Part shown: positions 59,859 to 64,000 of the stretch, one piece after another
How positions within the stretch are numbered: the stretch's first letter is position 1
How the letters are laid out: each line of letters opens with the position of its first letter
Assembly (NCBI GenBank): GCA_963824395.1
Contig: CAWGPF010000003.1
Span: 62,001 to 126,000 of the forward strand
DNA: 64,000 nucleotides
DNA from: 13-2-20CM-66-19 sp963824395
GTDB taxonomy: Bacteria > Pseudomonadota > Gammaproteobacteria > Steroidobacterales > Steroidobacteraceae
Direction of reading: 5' to 3'
Translations under genes and position numbers: made by a program
Notes under the pieces: model-generated
Told to the model about the DNA's origin: nothing
Databases searched by the model: none
The model's input: only the letters and a program-made list of their open reading frames with translations

Positions 59859-61019
59859 CTATGAACTTATCAACGAACCCCTCGGATTTGTCTCGGAGCG
59901 CAAATTGCCAGGGTGCAGCGCGGATTCGCCACCGAGCTGTGGGTAGTCTGTGTAGCCAACGACCCCGCCGCCGTACAGCGTGTCGCTGTTGAGTGCGGCT
60001 AACGGCGCATTGAGGCGTAGCCGGTTTACTAGGTCGGGATTGCTAATGAAGAGCTTGCCGAACGCCACCATGTCGGCCGCGCCGCTGGCTATTGCTTCGA
60101 TCGCCATCGAGCGCGTATAGCCATTGTTGACGATCCAGGCACCGTGCGCGTTGCCGCGCTTGAAACGTGTGCGCAGCGCCACATAGTCGAAGGGCACTGC
60201 ATCCCGTGCTCCGCCGGTTGCGCCCTCTACCACGTGAATAAATGCAAGCTTGAGTGGCTCGAGCTGCTCGACAAAGTAGTTGAATAAGCCCTGGGCGTCG
60301 CTGTCCTGCTTTGCATCATTGACCGGCGTCACTGGTGACAGGCGCAGTCCTGTACGGCCCGCTCCTATCTCGGCAACGATGGCACTCATGATCTCGAGCG
60401 GCAGACGTACGCGGTTCTCCTTCGATCCCCCATAGGCATCGGCACGATCATTGATGCTATCGCGCAGGAATTGTTCGATCAGGTAGCCGTTGGCGCCGTG
60501 CACTTCGATCCCGTCAAAGCCCGCCTCGATCGCGTTGCGCGCGGCTCGCGTGTACTCAGCGACGACGCCGGGCAGTTCCTCCAGCCGCAGCGCGCGCGGA
60601 TCGGAGACGTCCTCAAAACCCTTCGCGGTGAACGTCTTGGCGCTCGCACGGCGTGCGGTGCTTGACACGGGCGCCTGGCCGTTGGGTTGCAAGGAGACGT
60701 GTGAGATGCGTCCGACATGCCACAACTGCAGGACGATCTTGCCGCCTTCGGCGTGCACTGCATCGGTCACGCGCTGCCACCCGGCGATTTGCTCTGCGCT
60801 ATAGATGCCGGGCGTGCCGAAATAGCCCTGAGCGGCGGGCGAGATTTGCGTGGCCTCGGCAACGATCAACCCAGCGTTGGCGCGCTGGCCGTAATAGGTC
60901 GCCATCAGCGGCGTGGGCGACTGGCCCGGACCGGCACGGTTGCGCGTCAGGGGCGCCATCACGATGCGGTTGGCCGCGACGATATCGCCGAAGTGTATCG
61001 AATCGAACAAGGTGGTCAT
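59859..61019 (-). CDS. nemA: Alkene reductase of the old yellow enzyme family (NemA-like)
   Basis: This FMN/NADPH-dependent barrel enzyme has 386 residues from the ATG at 61019, which gives the standard TLFDSIHFGDIVAANRIVMAPLTRNRA start. LQLWHVGRISH carries the active-site region, EVHGANGYLIEQFLRDS the substrate-binding His/Asn pair, and AFGKLFISNPDLVNRL the end of the barrel. It would reduce electrophilic alkenes such as N-ethylmaleimide or nitro compounds. No NemR-type regulator is adjacent. It faces the oleate hydratase gene tail to tail. Confidence 0.9.
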   Translation of the reverse strand: MTTLFDSIHFGDIVAANRIVMAPLTRNRAGPGQSPTPLMATYYGQRANAGLIVAEATQISPAAQGYFGTPGIYSAEQIAGWQRVTDAVHAEGGKIVLQLWHVGRISHVSLQPNGQAPVSSTARRASAKTFTAKGFEDVSDPRALRLEELPGVVAEYTRAARNAIEAGFDGIEVHGANGYLIEQFLRDSINDRADAYGGSKENRVRLPLEIMSAIVAEIGAGRTGLRLSPVTPVNDAKQDSDAQGLFNYFVEQLEPLKLAFIHVVEGATGGARDAVPFDYVALRTRFKRGNAHGAWIVNNGYTRSMAIEAIASGAADMVAFGKLFISNPDLVNRLRLNAPLAALNSDTLYGGGVVGYTDYPQLGGESALHPGNLRSETNPRGSLISS

Positions 61020-61182
61020 TCGTAAGGTCTTCTTTGGAGGCGAAGTGAAAAATGTGGAGCAGCGAGCTACGACAACGATGCCACCTACGTGAGTCTGCTG
61101 CCGCTTCGGTTCAGGCACTGGTGTCGAGATCAAGCTTTAGCCCGACGGTTGGCCATACAGATTGCGTGTAATGCGAATCGCC

Positions 61183-61206
61183 CGTCCGTACGCTGCCGCA
61201 CGGACG
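61183..61206. repeat. Inverted repeat CGTCCGT...ACGGACG
   Basis: Two perfect 7-bp arms (61183-61189 and 61200-61206) flank ten bases. The repeat lies about 165 bp before the nemA start and 300 bp before the small gene on the other side. It may be an operator or a small hairpin; no T-run follows. Confidence 0.35.
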
Positions 61207-61439
61207 AATCTCCGCCCTTGTCTAAGGCTGGACATATCGAAAACCGCAGGTGCTTTTTTTTGCCGTGCGTGGCGTAATCAAACCGAGCCGGGAGGGGTTT
61301 GCAGGCGGAAAATCTGGTGAGCGCACTTTCTTAACGGGTGCAAAGGCATCGGATCTTGGGTCCCGGTTAACCCGTCATCTGCGTTGGGTGCAGAACACGC
61401 GGTGGGCGTCTCAAAACGCAATACCTGAGGGGGCAGTAC

Positions 61440-61455
61440 AGGCACGCTTGTTGCG
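61440..61455 (+). promoter_or_regulatory. Sigma-54 (RpoN) promoter before the small gene and nickel transporter
   Basis: AGGCACGCTTGTTGCG matches the -24/-12 consensus (GGCACG-N4-TTGC) at every strongly conserved position except the leading T. GG is at 61441-61442, GC at 61453-61454, ten bases apart. Transcription would start near 61466, 44 bp before the ATG at 61510. Sigma-54 control is well known for hydrogenase and nickel genes, which fits the HoxN-type transporter and HypE nearby. Confidence 0.7.
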
Positions 61456-61509
61456 CGGGTCGCGCCCGCAGTCGGCCAAAAGGTAGACGAACAGACACAG
61501 GAGATTGCG

Positions 61510-61722
61510 ATGATTCAGCGTATGCCCATACACGATTTAGGTGCAAAACTCGAGGCGCGACGCCTTAAAGCAATAGAGGAGTTGGCTGGGAAGCGCGATA
61601 CGCTGCCGGGCGAGGCGATGCGTGAGATTGCACTACTGCAGACGGTTTTGACCGCCGTCCGCGAGGAGATTGCGAGTCACGAAGTCAAACTGGCAGGCGG
61701 TGCGGAGAAACCCCTTAAGTAG
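61510..61722 (+). CDS. Small hypothetical protein upstream of the nickel transporter
   Basis: This is a soluble helical protein of 70 residues. ACAGGAG lies just upstream of the ATG at 61510, and a sigma-54 promoter precedes it. The sequence (GAKLEARRLKAIEELAGKRDTLPGEAMREIALLQTVLTAVREEI) forms two likely amphipathic helices with a short proline turn. I do not recognise the family. It ends 14 bp before the transporter start, so it is co-transcribed and may be a small partner or metal-handling factor. It has no histidine or cysteine cluster. Confidence 0.6.
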   Translation: MIQRMPIHDLGAKLEARRLKAIEELAGKRDTLPGEAMREIALLQTVLTAVREEIASHEVKLAGGAEKPLK

Positions 61723-61736
61723 AGGTGCGCTCAGCA

Positions 61737-62801
61737 ATGGCTCTGCTCGCGAGTTCTCGCTTGCGCTCTTTGGTGCGGCACCGCTTGGGTTTCACCGGCG
61801 CCGAGTGGGCGCGCCTGGCGGGGTTCTACGGCGTCATTGCCTTGCTGCACGTAAGTGGCTGGGGCCTGTTTATCTACTACTCCACTCGTCACTCCGCCCT
61901 GGTAGGCCTCGGCTTTGTGGCGTACATGCTTGGACTGCGTCACGCCTTCGACGCGGACCACATCGCGGCTGTCGACGACACTGTGCGATACCTGCTGCAG
62001 AAGGGAAAGCGACCTTTGGGCATCGGGTTCTTCTTTTCGCTCGGGCATTCAACAATCGTATTAGCTCTTGCAGTTGCGATCATTTTCGCTGCCGCAACTG
62101 TGAGGCGGTATCTGCCAGAGATCCAAATCCTCGGCGGAACAATCGGTGCGGCCGTGGCCGGTACCTTCCTATGGGCGATCGGAATCCTGAACATTCTGGT
62201 GCTCGTGAATGTCCTGAAAGTTTGGCGCCATACAAAGCGAGAAGCCCACAGCCACGTACACCTCGAAGAATTGCTTACGCAACGCGGTCTCATCAACCGC
62301 CTGTTGGGAGGACGCGTACAGAAGTTCATCAGCCACAGCTGGCAGATGTATCCGCTGGGTCTTCTCTTTGGTCTTGGCTTTGATACGGCGTCTGAGATCG
62401 GTCTGCTGGCCCTGACCGCCGGAGCAGTGACTGGAGATTTGCCGGTCGCTGCCGTGTTGTCCTTGCCTATTCTATTTGCAGCTGGTATGTCGGCTATGGA
62501 CACGACTGATGGCGTACTGATGACGAAAGCCTATGGCTGGGCGTTCGTAAATCCGTTGCGCAAGATCTTCTACAACATCACGATCACTACCCTGTCAATC
62601 GCTGTAGCCCTCGTGATCGGTACCATCGAGTTGCTGCAGGTTTCGATCGTCCTACTGCACCTTAACGGGCGATTCTTCGATTTCATCCGTGGTCTCGACT
62701 TTGGAATTCTGGGCTACGTCGTCGTCGGGGTATTTCTCATCGCCTGGGGCACGTCGGTGGCGCTATGGAAATTCGGTCGTATTGAAGAGCGCTTCGGATG
62801 A
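61737..62801 (+). CDS. hoxN: High-affinity nickel/cobalt transporter, HoxN/NixA family
   Basis: This membrane permease has 354 residues from the ATG at 61737 (GAGGTG upstream; a GTG at 61725 is possible). Eight hydrophobic helices are readable. The signature HAFDADHIAAVDD (H-x4-D-H) in helix 2 binds nickel, and FSLGHSTIV and GLGFDTASE are the other NiCoT motifs. It imports nickel, here most likely for the [NiFe] hydrogenase whose maturation gene hypE is 135 bp away on the other strand. Confidence 0.92.
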   Translation: MALLASSRLRSLVRHRLGFTGAEWARLAGFYGVIALLHVSGWGLFIYYSTRHSALVGLGFVAYMLGLRHAFDADHIAAVDDTVRYLLQKGKRPLGIGFFFSLGHSTIVLALAVAIIFAAATVRRYLPEIQILGGTIGAAVAGTFLWAIGILNILVLVNVLKVWRHTKREAHSHVHLEELLTQRGLINRLLGGRVQKFISHSWQMYPLGLLFGLGFDTASEIGLLALTAGAVTGDLPVAAVLSLPILFAAGMSAMDTTDGVLMTKAYGWAFVNPLRKIFYNITITTLSIAVALVIGTIELLQVSIVLLHLNGRFFDFIRGLDFGILGYVVVGVFLIAWGTSVALWKFGRIEERFG

Positions 62802-62936
62802 GCATCCGTTCAGACCAACGAGCATGGTCACGATGGCGAGCCCAAGTGTTTCCACTAAGCACGTCCGCTATCTCAGGGATGATCGACCTCAATTGCCGAT
62901 CCGCCAGTCTGTTCTCGTAGTAGCGCCTAATCCTCT

Positions 62937-63956
62937 TCAGCAGATGCGCGGCAATGGATCGTCTTCGAGTTCATCGAGCGTACGCTGACCGCCAAACGCG
63001 GTATGCAATGTGACTTGCGCAGAGCCTGCACTGACCTCGCCAACCAACGCGGCCAGTGGTGCCACGGTGCGGAGCTTTGCCAGGGCGTTCTCGGACGCTT
63101 CCGGTGCAACTACGGCGACGATGCGCCCTTCGCAGGCGAGATACAGCGGATCAAAGCCAAGCAGCTCGCAGACGGATTGAACGGAGTCGTTAACCGGAAT
63201 ACGTGACTCCTCTAGGCGGACCGTGAGGCTAGTGGCCCGAGCCAGTTCGTGGGCGACGGTGGCGAGCCCACCGCGCGTCGGATCGCGCATGAAGCGTAAC
63301 CCGGCAACGCTCATCAGCGCCTGTGTTTGCGGCAGTACGCTCGCGGCGTCCGACCTAAGATCGCCACGCAGTCCAAATTCCTCCCGTGCCAGCATTACCG
63401 CGGCGCCATGGTCACCGATCGGGCCGCTGATCAGAATGCGATCACCGGCGCACACGTGTTGCAGCCCCAAGCGAGTACCTATCGTCCGGAAGCCAATTCC
63501 GGTGGCGGCGAGGTAGATTCCATCGCAATCACCACGACCGACCACCTTCGTATCACCAGCAACCACGGCTATTTGGCAGTCGCGCGCTGCGCTAGCGAGT
63601 GCGGCGATCACACGCCGCAGTACCGCGATCTCAAGTCCTTCTTCCAAGAACGCGCTGAGGGTCATGAAGCGCGGCAGCGCGCCACTCACGGCGAGGTCGT
63701 TAACCGTTCCGTGGACCGCTAGCGAACCGATGTTTCCGCCCGGAAACTCAAGCGGCTGCACGGTAAAACCGTCCGTGGTCACGACGAGTTCTTGACCCGG
63801 AGGTACCGGCAGCGCGACAGCGTCCGCGCTGGTGTCCAGGTGTGGGTTGGCAAGTTCGGATACGAAAAGTTCCTCGATTAGCTCGCGCATCAAGCGGCCG
63901 CCGTTGCCGTGTGCGAGGCTGATATGCGCGTCGCGAAACCCGATCGTGCGTGCCAT
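62937..63956 (-). CDS. hypE: Hydrogenase maturation protein HypE
   Basis: The protein has 339 residues and belongs to the PurM/AIR-synthase family. HypE turns a carbamoyl group on its C-terminal cysteine into thiocyanate, the cyanide donor for the iron of [NiFe] hydrogenases. The C-terminal PRIC with the final cysteine is present. SLAHGNGGRLMRELIEELF at the start, DGFTVQPLEFPGGNIGSLAVHGTVNDLAV and VVAGDTKVV are the ATP-binding PurM-type motifs. It is convergent with the nickel transporter. The upstream end is ten bases from another gene's stop. Confidence 0.95.
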   Translation of the reverse strand: MARTIGFRDAHISLAHGNGGRLMRELIEELFVSELANPHLDTSADAVALPVPPGQELVVTTDGFTVQPLEFPGGNIGSLAVHGTVNDLAVSGALPRFMTLSAFLEEGLEIAVLRRVIAALASAARDCQIAVVAGDTKVVGRGDCDGIYLAATGIGFRTIGTRLGLQHVCAGDRILISGPIGDHGAAVMLAREEFGLRGDLRSDAASVLPQTQALMSVAGLRFMRDPTRGGLATVAHELARATSLTVRLEESRIPVNDSVQSVCELLGFDPLYLACEGRIVAVVAPEASENALAKLRTVAPLAALVGEVSAGSAQVTLHTAFGGQRTLDELEDDPLPRIC

Positions 63957-63965
63957 TGGCCGGCT

Positions 63966-64000
63966 TCAGCCTGTCGCTTGGGCTGCCGCGGCCTCGATGA
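63966..64000 (-). CDS. C-terminal end of a gene upstream of hypE, probably hypD
   Basis: On the minus strand the last ten codons read IEAAAAQATG and end in TGA at 63966-63968, nine bases before the hypE start. The rest lies beyond the window. The usual hyp order puts hypD directly before hypE, so that is the best guess. The tail is too short to prove it. Confidence 0.35.
   Translation of the reverse strand, partial: IEAAAAQATG

Larger units (their letters stand above)
61020..61509. other. 490-bp regulatory gap before the nickel-transport genes
   Basis: No gene is supported here. The gap holds a perfect 7-bp inverted repeat (61183-61206), a T8 run (about 61252-61260), a palindromic GGTTAACC (61365-61372) and a sigma-54 promoter (61440-61455). 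ACGGGT at 61334 and its complement at 61370 form a spaced pair 65-105 bp before the promoter, where an enhancer-binding activator could sit. The part next to 61019 must carry the nemA promoter. Confidence 0.5.

Noticed and set aside
61244..61262. T8 run as an intrinsic terminator
   Set aside because: No stable stem lies directly before it and no gene on that strand ends nearby.

Overview
This window is high-GC DNA, probably from a gammaproteobacterium with free-living habits. The Gram-negative assignment rests on Wzx/Wzy/Wzz-type genes, an Omp85 barrel, lipoproteins and a VirB-type secretion system. The gammaproteobacterial assignment is an inference from overall gene content and the gltX/tRNA-Ala/tRNA-Glu order. 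No species can be named from the sequence.

Region 1 (1-28.6 kb) is a large surface-polysaccharide locus on the plus strand. It holds an SLBB export protein cut by the window edge, an EPS-type MarR regulator, and a WbpB/WbpD/WbpI-like set for an N-acetylated diamino-uronic acid. It also holds a chain-length protein, a candidate polymerase, the HisH/HisF/WbpG ammonia-transfer trio that makes an acetamidino sugar, and a flippase. These are followed by a kelch-type lipoprotein with internal repeats, Gmd and Fcl (GDP-L-fucose), a secreted beta-helix protein, a WecA-like initiating transferase, a WbpM-like dehydratase, two glycosyltransferases, Ugd, ManC and ManB. A bactofilin and a zinc-ribbon partner close the locus.

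Region 2 (28.6-37.3 kb) is mixed housekeeping and accessory content: an Omp85-family barrel, a lone ModA, a pirin/azoreductase pair divergent from a LysR regulator, a FecR/DUF6600 protein, a methyltransferase and a small unknown protein.

Region 3 (37.5-50.8 kb) is a tightly packed conjugation module: virB2 to virB11 in order, including a small virB7 lipoprotein, then two paralogous coupling ATPases flanking a small coiled-coil membrane protein, then a MobA/MobL relaxase. I see no integrase, VirB1 or clear oriT in the window.

Region 4 (50.8-54.8 kb) has a PAP2-like phosphatase, an MBL-fold hydrolase, tRNA-Val, gltX, tRNA-Ala and tRNA-Glu.

Region 5 (54.8-64 kb) begins exactly at the 3' end of tRNA-Glu. 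It has visibly lower GC, looser gene packing and decayed gene fragments, and looks like an island. It carries a YcxB-like protein, two Crp/Fnr-family regulators, an oleate hydratase next to one of them, an old-yellow-enzyme reductase, and a nickel transporter with a small upstream gene behind a near-consensus sigma-54 promoter. HypE and the tail of a gene that is probably hypD end the window, so a [NiFe]-hydrogenase maturation locus probably continues past it.
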